The notes below the pieces were generated by a model. The model was not told where the DNA came from, did no database searches, and saw nothing but the letters and a program-made list of their open reading frames with translations. This document shows positions 35,739 to 46,624 of a stretch of DNA of 64,000 nucleotides, piece by piece. The stretch is from Pedobacter insulae (GTDB taxonomy: Bacteria > Bacteroidota > Bacteroidia > Sphingobacteriales > Sphingobacteriaceae), in contig NZ_FOPP01000005.1 in the NCBI RefSeq assembly GCF_900113525.1, forward strand, positions 1-64,000, read 5' to 3'. Each line of letters begins with the position of its first letter. Position 1 is the first letter of the stretch. A program made the position numbers and the translations under genes.

Positions 35739-38700
35739 ATGAACAGAATAAGCCGCAACTTCGGAATTAATCCACTAATTGCATTCGTTTTTATATTGTC
35801 AATTTTGCCAATACTAACGTTTGCTGATGTTATATTAAAAAATCCTAAAATTACTGTCGCCAAAATCATTAATACCACAACTGTGGAAGTTTTATATAAC
35901 GATAGCCAGCGATTAACGATAGATTTTTATGGAGAAAACATTTTCAGAATGTTTCAAGATAACAATGGTGGAGTAATTAGAGACCCTGAGGCTAAACCAG
36001 CAGCTCAAATTTTAGTTAACAACCCACGCAAACCAATATCAAAGCTTGATTTAAAAGATGAAAGCGGACAGATTTTTATATCCACTGCCCAGGTAACTAT
36101 CTTATTTGATAAGTCATCGACCCTGTTTAAAATTATTAATCGCAAAAATCAAACGCTTGTTGTTGAAGAAATTGCGCCAATCACCTTTGATAAAGAAAAG
36201 GTATCCCTTACTTTAAAAGAACATCCTCAAGAATACTTTTATGGTGGTGGCGTACAAAACGGCCGTTTTTCGCATAAAGGAAAGTCTATAGCCATCGAAA
36301 ATCAAAACAGTTGGACAGATGGAGGAGTAGCCTCACCAACTCCTTTTTATTGGAGTACTAAAGGTTACGGAGTAATGTGGCACACCTTCAAAAAAGGACG
36401 TTATGATTTTGGTGCAAAAGAAAAGGGAACTGTAAATATTTTTCACGAAACAGGCTATTTAGACCTGTTTTTCATGATCAGTGAAGGGATGGTTCCTTTG
36501 TTGAATGATTTCTATCAATTAACGGGAAACCCCATTTTACTTCCAAAGTTTGGTTTTTATGAGGGGCACTTAAATGCGTTTAACCGCGATTATTGGAAAG
36601 AAGATCCTACCGGGATTTTATTTGAAGATGGCAAAACCTATAAGGAAAGTCAAAAAGACAACGGTGGAATAAAAGAGTCGCTGAATGGCGAGAAAAACAA
36701 TTACCAATTTTCGGCTCGCGGGGTGATAGATCGTTATAGCAAGCATGATATGCCGCTCGGTTGGATTTTACCAAATGATGGATATGGAGCAGGATATGGG
36801 CAAACGGAAACTTTAGATGGCAATATCCAAAACCTAAAAAGTTTCGGTGAATATGCCCGAAAAAAAGGTGTCGAAATAGGTTTGTGGACTCAGTCCGATC
36901 TGCATCCCAAACCTACCGTAAGTGCTTTATTGCAACGAGATATCTTAAAAGAGGTGAGAGATGCCGGGGTGAGAGTGCTGAAAACAGACGTGGCCTGGGT
37001 AGGAGCAGGTTACTCGTTCGGCTTAAACGGTGTTGCTGATGTTGGAAAAACAATGCCTTATTATGGTAATGATGCACGGCCGTTTATTATTTCTCTAGAT
37101 GGGTGGGCTGGTACTCAACGCTATGCAACCATTTGGAGCGGTGATCAAACGGGAGGCGTTTGGGAATACATTCGTTTTCATATTCCAACTTACATTGGCT
37201 CAGGCTTATCTGGCCAACCTAACATTACCTCGGATATGGACGGTATCTTTGGCGGTAAAAACATGGCCGTGAACATTCGGGATTTTCAGTGGAAAACCTT
37301 TACCCCAATGCAATTAAATATGGATGGCTGGGGTTCTAGTCAAAAATACCCTCAATCTCAGGGAGAACCAGCAGCCTCTATTAACCGCATGTATTTGAAA
37401 ATGAAATCTACATTGCTACCTTACCAATATAGTATCGCTAAAGAGGCAGTAAATGGATTACCAATTATAAGAGCAATGTTCATAGCTGATACGAATGCCT
37501 ATACCCAAGGTATCGCAACACAATATCAGTATCTCTTTGGTCCGAACTTTCTGGTAGCACCTGTTTATCAAGCCACAAAAGCTGATGAAAAAGGAAATGA
37601 TATCCGCAATAATATCTACTTGCCAAAAGGCACTTGGATCGATTATTTTTCAGGAGAAAAATATGCTGGGAATACTATACTCAACAACTTTGAGGTGCCC
37701 ATTTGGAAAATCCCGGTATTTGTTAAAAGCGGGGCAATTATCCCGATGACAAACCCTAGCAACAATGTATCAGAAATAAATAAAGCGTTGCGTATATATG
37801 AAATCTATCCCGACAAGGAAAGTAGTTTTACCGCATACGATGATGATGGAATTACTGAAGCTTACAAACGGGGCGAGGGATCAACCACCTTAATTTCATC
37901 TGTTGTTGATAAAACAAAAGCAACTATTACCATCGAGCCCACCAAAGGTGATTTTGAAGGTTTCGTTAAAGAAAAGGCAACTTCATTTGTAATTAATGTA
38001 ACCGCAGCACCAAAAAAGATAAGTGCAACAATTGGCGGAAAAAGTGTGAAACTTATGGCAGTTAATTCGATTGAAGAATTTGAGTCCATACAAAACGGTT
38101 ATTTCTACAACGCTAAGCCAAACCTAAATCGCTTTGCAACCAAAGGAAGTGAATTTGAAAAAATAGTGTTAGCTAAAAACCCTCAGGTATTAGTAAAATT
38201 GCCACAAACTGATATAACCAAAAATGATATTAAACTAACCATCAACGGCTTTGTTTTCGAGCCTGCGGATCACAACAAAGTTTCTTCGGGACCATTAGTG
38301 GCGCCGAATTTGGCTCAGGTTAGTGCAAAAAACGCTAAAGCATTTACCTTAATGCCATCTTGGAAAGCTGTAACAAATGCAGATTTCTATGAGATTGAAT
38401 TCAACGATATGTTATTCACCACAATTAAAGACACTACCTTATTGTTTGACAACCTAACCCCAGAAACAGCCTACACATTTAAATTGAGGGCAGTAAATAA
38501 AGAGGGTCATTCTGATTGGGTCGCAATCAAAGCAACTACTAGTCCAAATCCATTGCAATTCGCAATAAGAGGTATCAAAGGAGAAACAACCGCATTAAAT
38601 CAAGGCGGCTCTGGTATTAACAAGTTATTTGATTTTGATGAAGGAAACGATTGGCACACCAAATGGGGCGTAAATTCATTACCATTTGATATGATTTTAG

Positions 38701-39572
38701 ACTTGAAAAGCATGAATCAAATAGAGAAATTTCAATATTTACCGCGTACAGACGGTGGAAATGGGATTTTGCTAAAAGGATCAGTTTTTTATAGTGTTGA
38801 TAAAACTTCATGGACAACTGCAGGAGAATTTGAGTGGGCAAGAAACGGTGAGGTAAAAACTTTCAATTTTAGCAACTTGCCAACTGCCCGCTATATAAAA
38901 TTGTCAATTACCAACGGAGTGGGTGGATTTGGCTCAGGCAGAGAACTATATGTGTTTAAAGTTCCGGGAACAGAAAGTTACATTCCCGGCGACATTAATA
39001 ATGACAAAATAATTGACGTAAACGACTTGGTTTCCTACACCAACTACACTGGTTTACGCAAAGGAGATGGAGATTTTGATGGTTATATCAGCAATGGAGA
39101 TATCAACAAAAACAATGTCATAGATGCTTTCGATATCTCTCAGGTAGCCACACAATTGGATGGCGGCGTAGAAATGGGCAAAGCAGAAAAATTAGCTGGT
39201 AATTTAATTTTAACTCCGTCAAGAACAACTTTAAATGCCGGGGAAATTGTTGAAATTAAAGTTAAGGGCTCGAACTTAGTTGGCATAAATGCTTTAAGCT
39301 TTAGTTTACCTTATAACCAGCAAGATTATGAATATGTAGGTGTGCAAACATTAGCAACTAAGGCCATGAATAACCTAACATATGATAGACTTCACACTAA
39401 TGGCGCAAAAGTATTGTATCCAACTTTTGTTAATATTGGAAATCAAGACACCCTAAATGGTAGCGAAGAGCTCTTTATCATCAAATTAAAGGCTAAACGT
39501 AAAGTCGCTTTTAATTTAGTTGCTATTGAGGGTTTATTGGTTGACAAAAATTTAAATAGTTTAAAATTTTAA
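35739..39572 (+). CDS. Multidomain secreted GH31 glycosidase with FN3, F5/8C, dockerin- and cohesin-like modules
   Basis: 1277 residues with signal peptide (about 1-29). GH31 catalytic barrel: nucleophile Asp417 in LKTDVAWVG and acid/base Asp469 in WSGDQTGG, each in the family positions. C-terminal modules in order: FN3-like (about 855-940), F5/8C-like carbohydrate-binding (about 940-1077), dockerin-like with two calcium-loop segments [14 protein letters not shown] and [14 protein letters not shown] (about 1082-1147), then a cohesin-like beta-sandwich (about 1152-1277). The FN3 plus F5/8C layout and [10 protein letters not shown] recall the GH31 alpha-N-acetylgalactosaminidase subgroup as I remember it; plain alpha-glucosidase or alpha-xylosidase remain possible. 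There is no susC/D pair nearby, and ruvX starts two bases after it. Confidence 0.85.
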   Translation: MNRISRNFGINPLIAFVFILSILPILTFADVILKNPKITVAKIINTTTVEVLYNDSQRLTIDFYGENIFRMFQDNNGGVIRDPEAKPAAQILVNNPRKPISKLDLKDESGQIFISTAQVTILFDKSSTLFKIINRKNQTLVVEEIAPITFDKEKVSLTLKEHPQEYFYGGGVQNGRFSHKGKSIAIENQNSWTDGGVASPTPFYWSTKGYGVMWHTFKKGRYDFGAKEKGTVNIFHETGYLDLFFMISEGMVPLLNDFYQLTGNPILLPKFGFYEGHLNAFNRDYWKEDPTGILFEDGKTYKESQKDNGGIKESLNGEKNNYQFSARGVIDRYSKHDMPLGWILPNDGYGAGYGQTETLDGNIQNLKSFGEYARKKGVEIGLWTQSDLHPKPTVSALLQRDILKEVRDAGVRVLKTDVAWVGAGYSFGLNGVADVGKTMPYYGNDARPFIISLDGWAGTQRYATIWSGDQTGGVWEYIRFHIPTYIGSGLSGQPNITSDMDGIFGGKNMAVNIRDFQWKTFTPMQLNMDGWGSSQKYPQSQGEPAASINRMYLKMKSTLLPYQYSIAKEAVNGLPIIRAMFIADTNAYTQGIATQYQYLFGPNFLVAPVYQATKADEKGNDIRNNIYLPKGTWIDYFSGEKYAGNTILNNFEVPIWKIPVFVKSGAIIPMTNPSNNVSEINKALRIYEIYPDKESSFTAYDDDGITEAYKRGEGSTTLISSVVDKTKATITIEPTKGDFEGFVKEKATSFVINVTAAPKKISATIGGKSVKLMAVNSIEEFESIQNGYFYNAKPNLNRFATKGSEFEKIVLAKNPQVLVKLPQTDITKNDIKLTINGFVFEPADHNKVSSGPLVAPNLAQVSAKNAKAFTLMPSWKAVTNADFYEIEFNDMLFTTIKDTTLLFDNLTPETAYTFKLRAVNKEGHSDWVAIKATTSPNPLQFAIRGIKGETTALNQGGSGINKLFDFDEGNDWHTKWGVNSLPFDMILDLKSMNQIEKFQYLPRTDGGNGILLKGSVFYSVDKTSWTTAGEFEWARNGEVKTFNFSNLPTARYIKLSITNGVGGFGSGRELYVFKVPGTESYIPGDINNDKIIDVNDLVSYTNYTGLRKGDGDFDGYISNGDINKNNVIDAFDISQVATQLDGGVEMGKAEKLAGNLILTPSRTTLNAGEIVEIKVKGSNLVGINALSFSLPYNQQDYEYVGVQTLATKAMNNLTYDRLHTNGAKVLYPTFVNIGNQDTLNGSEELFIIKLKAKRKVAFNLVAIEGLLVDKNLNSLKF

Positions 39573-39573
39573 C

Positions 39574-39984
39574 ATGGCGCGTATTTTAGCTTTTGATTAC
39601 GGGACTAAAAGGATAGGGATTGCGGTTACAGACCCCTTGCAAATTATTGCAACCGGTTTAGATACTGTCCACCCTAAAGACATAATGGAATATTTAAAAC
39701 AATATCTATTAAAAGAAGAAGTTGAAGCCTTCGTAATTGGTGATCCCAGACAAATGGATGGAAGTCCCTCAGATTCTGCACAACATGTTAAGGGATTTTC
39801 TACGCTGTTAAAGAAATCTTTTCCCTCCATTCCTCAACACTGGATTGATGAACGCTTTACTTCGAAATTGGCACAACAAACCATTATGAATAGTGGGTTA
39901 AAAAAAATGGATAGACGAGATAAAGAAAGAGTGGATACCATTTCCGCCACCATAATTTTGCAGTATTTTATGGCCGGTAAATGA
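39574..39984 (+). CDS. ruvX: Holliday junction resolvase-like RuvX/YqgF
   Basis: 136 residues. RNase H-like fold: [16 protein letters not shown] at the N-terminus with the conserved Asp, [16 protein letters not shown], and the DERFTSK motif with the second acidic residues. Takes part in 16S rRNA 5' processing and possibly junction resolution. It begins one base past the end of the GH31 gene and may be read through from it; I saw no promoter in the gap. Confidence 0.9.
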   Translation: MARILAFDYGTKRIGIAVTDPLQIIATGLDTVHPKDIMEYLKQYLLKEEVEAFVIGDPRQMDGSPSDSAQHVKGFSTLLKKSFPSIPQHWIDERFTSKLAQQTIMNSGLKKMDRRDKERVDTISATIILQYFMAGK

Positions 39985-40021
39985 GCTAAGCTTTGTCGCC
40001 AACCATATTTATAAAAAACAA

Positions 40022-40029
40022 TAACTTTG
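40022..40029 (+). promoter_or_regulatory. O-methyltransferase promoter -7 box
   Basis: TAACTTTG, an exact TAnnTTTG, 24 bases before the ATG at 40054. Confidence 0.5.
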
Positions 40030-40053
40030 TAAAAAAAATCGTTTATAATCACA

Positions 40054-40689
40054 ATGATTAGTGAAGACCTTCAAAACTTATTATTGAAATACTGCGAACC
40101 CGAGCATAAACTATTACAACATATTGATAGGGAAACCCAGCTAAAAGTACTCATGCCGCGTATGTTAAGTGGCCATTATCAAGGCAGGGTTTTAAGCATG
40201 CTTAGCAAAATGAACCGGCCTAAAAGAATCCTAGAAATAGGAACGTTTACGGGTTATGCGACTTTGTGTTTGGCAGAGGGCTTAGCTGATGATGGTATGA
40301 TTTACACCCTCGACATAAATGAAGAATTGGAAGATACAGTAAGGAATAATTTTGCAAAATCAACATTCGATCACCAGATTAAGTACATTATTGGCGATGC
40401 TCAGCATAGCTTAAAAAGCTTAGACGGTGAAACATTTGATTTGGTTTTTATTGATGCTGATAAGAAAAATAATGGTACCTATTATGATTTAGTTTTTGAA
40501 CAAGTGAGGCCTGGCGGATTGATTATCGTTGATAATGTATTATGGAGTGGAAAAGTTTTAAGTAACGCTCAGGATAATGACACCAAAAACATTCGTACTT
40601 TTAACGACAAAATTGCTTCCGATAAAAGGGTTGAAAAATTAATTCTTCCAGTGAGGGACGGACTTTTTGTAATAAGAAAAAATGATTAA
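40054..40689 (+). CDS. Class I SAM-dependent O-methyltransferase
   Basis: 211 residues of the catechol-type O-methyltransferase family: RILEIGTFTGYATLCLAEGL is the SAM-binding loop, DLVFIDADKKN carries the metal ligands, and GGLIIVDNVLWSGKV is the conserved end of the core. The substrate is unknown. The glucosaminidase gene starts 19 bases later, so the genes may share a message. Confidence 0.87.
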   Translation: MISEDLQNLLLKYCEPEHKLLQHIDRETQLKVLMPRMLSGHYQGRVLSMLSKMNRPKRILEIGTFTGYATLCLAEGLADDGMIYTLDINEELEDTVRNNFAKSTFDHQIKYIIGDAQHSLKSLDGETFDLVFIDADKKNNGTYYDLVFEQVRPGGLIIVDNVLWSGKVLSNAQDNDTKNIRTFNDKIASDKRVEKLILPVRDGLFVIRKND

Positions 40690-40708
40690 CTGTTTTAAAT
40701 AAACAGGA

Positions 40709-41389
40709 ATGAAAAAAACATTTCTACTGCTTTTTTTACTTGGTTTGAGCATACTCTCTATCAAAGCTCAATCTACGCAAGATTATATTTTGGCCAATGT
40801 AAACCATGCGCAATACCTCATGCAACAATATCAATTACCTGCAAGTATTATCTTAGGGGTTGCCATCCATGAATCGGCTGCAGGAAGAAGTAAAATTGCG
40901 AAATATTTGAATAATCACTTCGGGGTTAAAGGAGCAAATAGCAATGCTGAAATCCAATCTGCTTATCGAGACTATCCCTCTGTTGATTCTTCGTATAGTC
41001 ATTTCGTTTCTTTCTTACAAAGCAGGAAATACTTTAATGTACTCTTTGACCAGTATGATCAATATGATTATAAAAATTGGGCACGTGGAATTCAGCGAGG
41101 TGGTTATGCTGCGAGTAGAACCTGGGCGACACAAGTTATTGCAATCATTAAGAAATATGAGCTCTTTCAATATGATAATCGGCCTGAAGGATATATAGAA
41201 CCCATTAACCCCCCAGAAGCTCCGAGCCGAAAAACATTAGCGCCTAAAAAAAATAAAATATATACAATTAAGCCTGGCGATAATTTAAGTACCATAGCAA
41301 AGAAAAATCACACAACCGTTACTTCTATAATGCGGAAAAACGGTTTAAAATCACCAGCTTTAAAACCTGGTCAAAAAATTAAACTCTGA
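40709..41389 (+). CDS. Secreted glucosaminidase-LysM protein
   Basis: 226 residues with signal peptide (about 1-20). An N-acetylglucosaminidase (GH73-type) domain with the catalytic Glu in GVAIHESAAG and the motif NNHFGVKG (about 45-75), and one C-terminal LysM (about 183-226, YTIKPGDNLSTIAKKNHTTV) that binds peptidoglycan. Cleaves or remodels glycan strands. The end overlaps the next, paralogous gene by one base. Confidence 0.9.
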   Translation: MKKTFLLLFLLGLSILSIKAQSTQDYILANVNHAQYLMQQYQLPASIILGVAIHESAAGRSKIAKYLNNHFGVKGANSNAEIQSAYRDYPSVDSSYSHFVSFLQSRKYFNVLFDQYDQYDYKNWARGIQRGGYAASRTWATQVIAIIKKYELFQYDNRPEGYIEPINPPEAPSRKTLAPKKNKIYTIKPGDNLSTIAKKNHTTVTSIMRKNGLKSPALKPGQKIKL

Positions 41390-42255
41390 TGAAGAAATCT
41401 ACCTTTTATTTAATAATTACAACAACAATAATATTCGGCAGTTGCGCCTCGCACAAGTATAGCCGCAACAATAAACAAATTGAAAAGGAAGCTATAGCGC
41501 AAACCCCAAATTTTCCGAACTATACTACACTAACTTATATCGAAGCTTTTAAAGATGTAGCTATTGAAGAAATGAATGCCAACGGGATTCCGGCGAGTAT
41601 TACCTTGGCTCAGGGGATTTTAGAATCTGGAAGTGGCAATAGCACCTTAGCAAAATATGCTAATAATCATTTTGGCATTAAATGCACCAGCGATTGGAAA
41701 GGTAAGGCCTATTATAAAAATGACGATCAAAATAATGATTGTTTTAGAGTTTATCAAGATGCAAACGAATCGTACAGGGATCATTCAACTTTCTTAAAAC
41801 GTAAACGCTATAGTTTCTTATTTGAATTAGACAAGAATGATTATAAAAACTGGGCAACAGGTTTAAAAACAGCGGGATATGCAACCAATCCCAAATACCC
41901 TGAGTTACTAATTAATGTAATTGAAAAGTACAGCCTATTTCAATATGATCAAGCTGAAACTGAAAAGGATAAAATTACTCGCGAAGACCGGGTATTTACG
42001 GAGATCAATGCAAACATTCCGCTAGAAACAAAAAAATTCAAACCCGTAGCTGTTGCTCCAAAAGATCCGCCAAAACAAGAGGATTCGGCGAAAACGACAG
42101 ATACTCCTAAGGAAACCCATTATATTGTTAAGGCCGGAGATACTCTTTTTAAGATCGCCAACTTGTATAATTTAACAGTCGACGAACTAAAGGCCTTGAA
42201 TAAAATAACTGATACGACAATTAAAGTCGGACAAAAACTGTTAGTAGTTAAATAA
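41389..42255 (+). CDS. Lipoprotein glucosaminidase-LysM protein
   Basis: 288 residues. Lipoprotein-type N-terminus (IIFGSCAS, Cys near 19), a GH73-type domain with AQGILESGSGNS carrying the catalytic Glu and NNHFGIKC, and one LysM (about 241-286, YIVKAGDTLFKIANLYNLTV). A Lys/Pro/Thr-rich linker separates them. It is a tandem paralogue of the upstream gene and starts at the TGATG overlap; that one is periplasmic and this one membrane-anchored. Confidence 0.9.
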   Translation: MKKSTFYLIITTTIIFGSCASHKYSRNNKQIEKEAIAQTPNFPNYTTLTYIEAFKDVAIEEMNANGIPASITLAQGILESGSGNSTLAKYANNHFGIKCTSDWKGKAYYKNDDQNNDCFRVYQDANESYRDHSTFLKRKRYSFLFELDKNDYKNWATGLKTAGYATNPKYPELLINVIEKYSLFQYDQAETEKDKITREDRVFTEINANIPLETKKFKPVAVAPKDPPKQEDSAKTTDTPKETHYIVKAGDTLFKIANLYNLTVDELKALNKITDTTIKVGQKLLVVK

Positions 42256-42289
42256 TGTTAAGACTAACAAGAACTATTTACTTATATTG

Positions 42290-42297
42290 TAGTTTTG
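42290..42297 (+). promoter_or_regulatory. Promoter -7 box of the beta-sandwich envelope protein
   Basis: TAGTTTTG, exact TAnnTTTG, six bases before the ATG at 42304; supports that start over the TTG inside the box. Confidence 0.5.
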
Positions 42298-42303
42298 TTG
42301 CGA

Positions 42304-43062
42304 ATGAAGTTATCTGCCCTTTTCTTGCTTATCTTTTTAAGTGGCCGTCTCTTTGCCCAAACTATTCCTGTTCAAGGTTTTGTTATAGATAAAGACACCA
42401 AGGCCAGATTGGCGCGGGTATACATTTATAATCCTGCTAACGATGAAGGTATTTATAACAATTTAAAAGGAGAATTTACCACAAAAGCGAAAGTTGGAGA
42501 CACTATTTTTGCTGCGCTTTCTGGCTACGCAATGGATACGGTTGTATATAATGGAAAAGGATCAATTATCATTCAGCTAAAGGCGCTCACTATTACCTTA
42601 AATCAGGTAGAAATTTATGGGAAAACGCCAACACCACAAGAACTGTACGCCAAAAAACTTAAAGAATATAAGTACGCACTCGATAAGGGAAGCACCAAAG
42701 ACCTTTTAAATTTAGGTTCTGGCGGTGTAGGCCTAGGAATTGATGCGATCTACAATTTGCTCAGTCGGCAGGGTAAAAATGCACGCCATCTGCAAGCCAT
42801 TCTTGAAAAAGATTACCATGAAGCTATTATTGATTATCGCTATAAACCAGCGTATGTAAAGTCTGTTTTGGGGTCACCAACGTTCGATATCGATGACTTT
42901 ATGCTACAATATAGACCGACCTACCAGTTTGTCCTAAACGCCAGTGATTATGCTTTTGTGTTGTTTATTAAAAACAGCTATAATTCTTATAAGCGTAATC
43001 CAGCTACCTTTAGATTACCTAAACTACCCAAAATGACACCTACGCAACCACTAGGGCAATGA
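42304..43062 (+). CDS. Envelope protein with carboxypeptidase-regulatory-like domain
   Basis: 252 residues from the ATG at 42304, signal peptide to about 19 (LFAQT). An N-terminal beta-sandwich similar to CarboxypepD_reg (PVQGFVIDKDTKARLARVYIYNPANDEGIYNNLKGEF) is followed by a conserved helical C-terminal half (PTPQELYAKKLKEYKYALDKGS, IYNLLSRQGKNARHLQ) I cannot name. Probably periplasmic. It precedes the DUF3078-type gene by 66 bases. Confidence 0.65.
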   Translation: MKLSALFLLIFLSGRLFAQTIPVQGFVIDKDTKARLARVYIYNPANDEGIYNNLKGEFTTKAKVGDTIFAALSGYAMDTVVYNGKGSIIIQLKALTITLNQVEIYGKTPTPQELYAKKLKEYKYALDKGSTKDLLNLGSGGVGLGIDAIYNLLSRQGKNARHLQAILEKDYHEAIIDYRYKPAYVKSVLGSPTFDIDDFMLQYRPTYQFVLNASDYAFVLFIKNSYNSYKRNPATFRLPKLPKMTPTQPLGQ

Positions 43063-43128
43063 ATAAATGCATTTCTTTTTTAGCTAATTAACCTATAATT
43101 TTCAAATTTTTTGTTTTTCTTTGCAACA

Positions 43129-44121
43129 ATGAAGCGTTTATTTTTACTGTTATTCCTTCTATTTGCCCTTTCTCCTCATCTCTTAGCACAAGAAATCGAT
43201 ACAATTCCTATTTCTACTAAAGACCTGGATATCAAACTGAAAAGAAGCCCTTTACCTTCACGTACAGGTAGTATTTCTTTTAATCCAGTTAGCCTTACCC
43301 CTGTTATTGTGAACGCAAAAGTAAATTACTGGAAAACAAAAACCCAAATAGGAGTGAATATTAATCAGGCCGCATTTAGTGATAACTGGAAAGGTGGCGG
43401 AGTAAATTCATTTGCTCTAGGCGGGTTAATTAACTATAAAGCAGAATATAGCAAAGAGAGCTACAGTTATGTGAGTGAAGTTATTTTGCAATATGGTAAA
43501 ATAAAGAATAAAAGTCAGCTGCAAAAGAAAACGACCGACCGGATTTATTGGGATAACAAAGCTGCGGTTCAACTCTCCAAAAACTGGTACTTCTTTGGTT
43601 CTGTAAACTTCGAATCACAATTCGATCGCGGATTTGCCTACAGCAAAGATGCGAGTGGAAATGAAATCGAAAAGCTTCTATCGAAATTCATGTCTCCGGG
43701 CTATTTAACAGAGTCTATAGGTTTTGAATATAAACCAAATAAGTTTTTCTCAACTCGAATTGGCACCGGTACTGCCCGTCAAACTTTTGTGCTAGATACC
43801 GCACTATATCGAACCAACCCAAATAATTTTGGGGTAATAAAAGGTAAGAACTTCAGGAATGAGCTAGCTTTTCAGATTGTAACCGCTTATGAAAAAGAAA
43901 TCTTCAGTAATATAAATTTAAAAACAAGGTATAATATGTTTATCCCTTACGATAATTTCGGTCATATCGATTATCGTTTAGATGTAAACTTAACTGCTAA
44001 GGTGAACCGCGCGATAAATGTTTCGGTAACTGGGGTAGGAATATATGATAGAGATACCGATACAAGGATACAAGGTAGCCAAACGCTCGCACTAGGGTTT
44101 ACCTTTGTTTTTCCAAGATAA
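43129..44121 (+). CDS. DUF3078-type outer-membrane protein
   Basis: 330 residues from the ATG at 43129, signal peptide to about 20 (PHLLAQE). Mature sequence with alternating aromatic beta-strands (GVNINQAAFSDNWKGGGVNS, YSYVSEVILQYGKIKN) matches the DUF3078 proteins of Bacteroidota as I remember them, assumed barrels. It ends in an Arg after aromatic residues (FTFVFPR). Function unknown. Confidence 0.7.
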   Translation: MKRLFLLLFLLFALSPHLLAQEIDTIPISTKDLDIKLKRSPLPSRTGSISFNPVSLTPVIVNAKVNYWKTKTQIGVNINQAAFSDNWKGGGVNSFALGGLINYKAEYSKESYSYVSEVILQYGKIKNKSQLQKKTTDRIYWDNKAAVQLSKNWYFFGSVNFESQFDRGFAYSKDASGNEIEKLLSKFMSPGYLTESIGFEYKPNKFFSTRIGTGTARQTFVLDTALYRTNPNNFGVIKGKNFRNELAFQIVTAYEKEIFSNINLKTRYNMFIPYDNFGHIDYRLDVNLTAKVNRAINVSVTGVGIYDRDTDTRIQGSQTLALGFTFVFPR

Positions 44122-44126
44122 TTAGT

Positions 44127-46556
44127 TTACTTTTTCTTCTTTACTAAGTTTAGATAATCCACATAGTACAGCACTTTTATTGACAAGCTGTTGTTTTGAG
44201 GGCCGGACAATACATGATCAAAATTCCTTCCATAGCGCTTGGTATAAAATCGCTCATTGGTTTCTGCCGCATTTTTATAGGTGATACTCAGCTCACTTCC
44301 TGGTGAAAACTGCCAGATATAAACTAAGTCGATATTAAATACGTTATAGTTACGATCCACATCTTTTAACACCGCACCGTTATACGGATCTAGACGGCCG
44401 CTCGCATTTAAACTATAAAAGTCCTTATTTCGTCTGTCCGACCAATAATGTCTAACCCCTAAACTAATTCCCATTTTATTTGTGAAACTATATTTAGCAT
44501 CCATGGTATTTTCTACTGTATTTCTATCGTACCTTGAAAAAACAGACTGGTTGCCATTAAGCGCCACCCAGTTTACAAAATTATAGCTTGGTTGAAAATT
44601 TAAGTCTAAACCAAATGCCAGTTTATCACTTACCCTTAAGTTTTGAAAAAAGTAAAAGTTATAGCTAACCCCATCCATCAAGTCTCTTTTTTCACGTACA
44701 ATATTACCCCCAAAATTATACGCCTTTGTTCGATTAGGGTTTACGTAAACCGCTACCCGATAACTACTTGGCGCCTTATATACCTGACCGTTTCTTGACT
44801 CATAGAAATCATTGGATTCGGCCAGGAAATTTCCAATTAACTCTGTCGACCAGAAATTCTTATATTGAATATAAACGCCTGGGAAAATCCCTAAACTCTG
44901 GAAGTCTCCGGGTTTATACCTTCTCGAATATTCAATCTCTGTCCAAGCCTGAATCTGATTATACCATTTACCCGGTTTATAAATATTATATCCAAAATTT
45001 ACCGACTGATCAAAAAAGTTATTATTGGTATAAAAGCCCATATCAGAGGGATCAAATCGAGTATCCGAAAATTCTTGCTCATAAACGACGGTAAACGTGC
45101 CACTTTTTTTACCGCCTTCCAACTCATAACTATATCCGTTTCGGTTTTTCTTAACAGGGTCAGAGGTAACATAGCTCATTTTCCCTTCTCCACTCACAAA
45201 ATATTCATTGCTCTTGTTGCTGATATTGAAAAGTGCGGCGCTAACATTCGCATCATAGGCACTCCCTTGTCGCAATACGTTGGTATTAATTACGCTAATG
45301 GAGCTGTTATTTTTCAATGATTGATCCAGCACAAAAATATTATAGTTAGTTAATGGCTGGCTTTCAACGTTTCTCCTAGTTCCTGTTGCGTCTTCTACCA
45401 CTGTAAACATCTTATTGGTAACCGCATTAAACAAACCTATTCCTAAGCCCTTTGCTGTACGTCCAGATATTTTGGTCGCATTTAGCACCTTCCCTTCCTG
45501 GGGGCTTTTAATAACCTTATCAGTACTCTTTATGCCGCTATTATCGAAATAGGAAGGAATAGACCCAATTCTTTTTGAATAGAATAAATCTCCTTTATTA
45601 AAGAGTTCCGTTCCTTCGGTAAAAAACTGTCGGTTTTCATTAAATTTTACTTCAAAGGGTGTCAAATTTAATACCCTGTAATCACTCTGTACCTGCCCGA
45701 AATCCGGAACCAATGTCATGTCAAGTGTAAAACTTTGATTGATGCCGTACTTTACATCCATCCCTCCATTGAAAGCCGCCTGCGTGTTTTTTACCCCCGG
45801 CGTATTGTATGGATAGTTACTAATTAAAGTAGAAACATAAGGTGAAAAGGACAACCGAAGCGGTGCTTTAATATTTTGCAATCCTTCTAAGATCCCGCTC
45901 TGATTTATAAACCCATTTATCTTGGGATCCACATAATTCCAAAAAGTTTGGACATTTTTACCTGTGCGCTTTCGGGTTACATTCATACCCCAGTTTTGAA
46001 TTTCTTTGCTCGAAAAACGCAATGCTGAGTAAGGAATCTTCATTTCGGCGGTCCAACCCTTGCCATCAATTTTTACGCTGCTTTCCCATACAGCATTCCA
46101 ATTAGGATCTTCATCTCCTATTAGGGAATATTTGGCATCAAATTGTACACCTGCCGCTGTAACAAAGAACCCATTTCCATTCACCCCATCTAAAAAAGTG
46201 TCAAAAACAATTCCTATAAAATCGGCATTACCAATTTGGTCCCTAGCAACTAATTCTCTTACTACGCTATCAGGATTATCATACATCCTCGCCGAAAGAT
46301 AGATCGCGTGATCATCGTATAATATTTTTATTTCGGTAGCGCCTTCTTTTGTTTCAACTCTGCCAGGAACAGGTTTTAACTCGATAAAATCTGTTGCCAC
46401 AGCTGCTTTTGCCCATACTGCATCATCCAAATTTCCGTCTATTTTGGGACTTTCAGAAGTTCTTTGTGCAACTAGCTTCTTTTTTGGTTGTGCATTTTGT
46501 GCCGCACTAATTGTAACACTCAGCGCAATGACCAAGCCAGTAAAAAATAATTTCAT
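44127..46556 (-). CDS. DUF5916-type protein: CBM9-like domain plus outer-membrane barrel
   Basis: 809 residues with signal peptide (about 1-19, TISAAQ). The N-terminal domain resembles carbohydrate-binding family 9 (SPKIDGNLDDAVWAKAAVATDF, WTAEMKIPYSALRF); the rest is a barrel rich in Tyr and Asn, beginning about residue 240. This combination is DUF5916 in Bacteroidota. The role is not known; it may bind and import or modify sugars. Stands alone on the minus strand. Confidence 0.75.
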   Translation of the reverse strand: MKLFFTGLVIALSVTISAAQNAQPKKKLVAQRTSESPKIDGNLDDAVWAKAAVATDFIELKPVPGRVETKEGATEIKILYDDHAIYLSARMYDNPDSVVRELVARDQIGNADFIGIVFDTFLDGVNGNGFFVTAAGVQFDAKYSLIGDEDPNWNAVWESSVKIDGKGWTAEMKIPYSALRFSSKEIQNWGMNVTRKRTGKNVQTFWNYVDPKINGFINQSGILEGLQNIKAPLRLSFSPYVSTLISNYPYNTPGVKNTQAAFNGGMDVKYGINQSFTLDMTLVPDFGQVQSDYRVLNLTPFEVKFNENRQFFTEGTELFNKGDLFYSKRIGSIPSYFDNSGIKSTDKVIKSPQEGKVLNATKISGRTAKGLGIGLFNAVTNKMFTVVEDATGTRRNVESQPLTNYNIFVLDQSLKNNSSISVINTNVLRQGSAYDANVSAALFNISNKSNEYFVSGEGKMSYVTSDPVKKNRNGYSYELEGGKKSGTFTVVYEQEFSDTRFDPSDMGFYTNNNFFDQSVNFGYNIYKPGKWYNQIQAWTEIEYSRRYKPGDFQSLGIFPGVYIQYKNFWSTELIGNFLAESNDFYESRNGQVYKAPSSYRVAVYVNPNRTKAYNFGGNIVREKRDLMDGVSYNFYFFQNLRVSDKLAFGLDLNFQPSYNFVNWVALNGNQSVFSRYDRNTVENTMDAKYSFTNKMGISLGVRHYWSDRRNKDFYSLNASGRLDPYNGAVLKDVDRNYNVFNIDLVYIWQFSPGSELSITYKNAAETNERFYTKRYGRNFDHVLSGPQNNSLSIKVLYYVDYLNLVKKKK

Positions 46557-46624
46557 TCAATTTGTTTGTTTACATTAGACTGTTAAAGCCAATGAAATGT
46601 TGCACCTCAAAATAAATTTTATTG

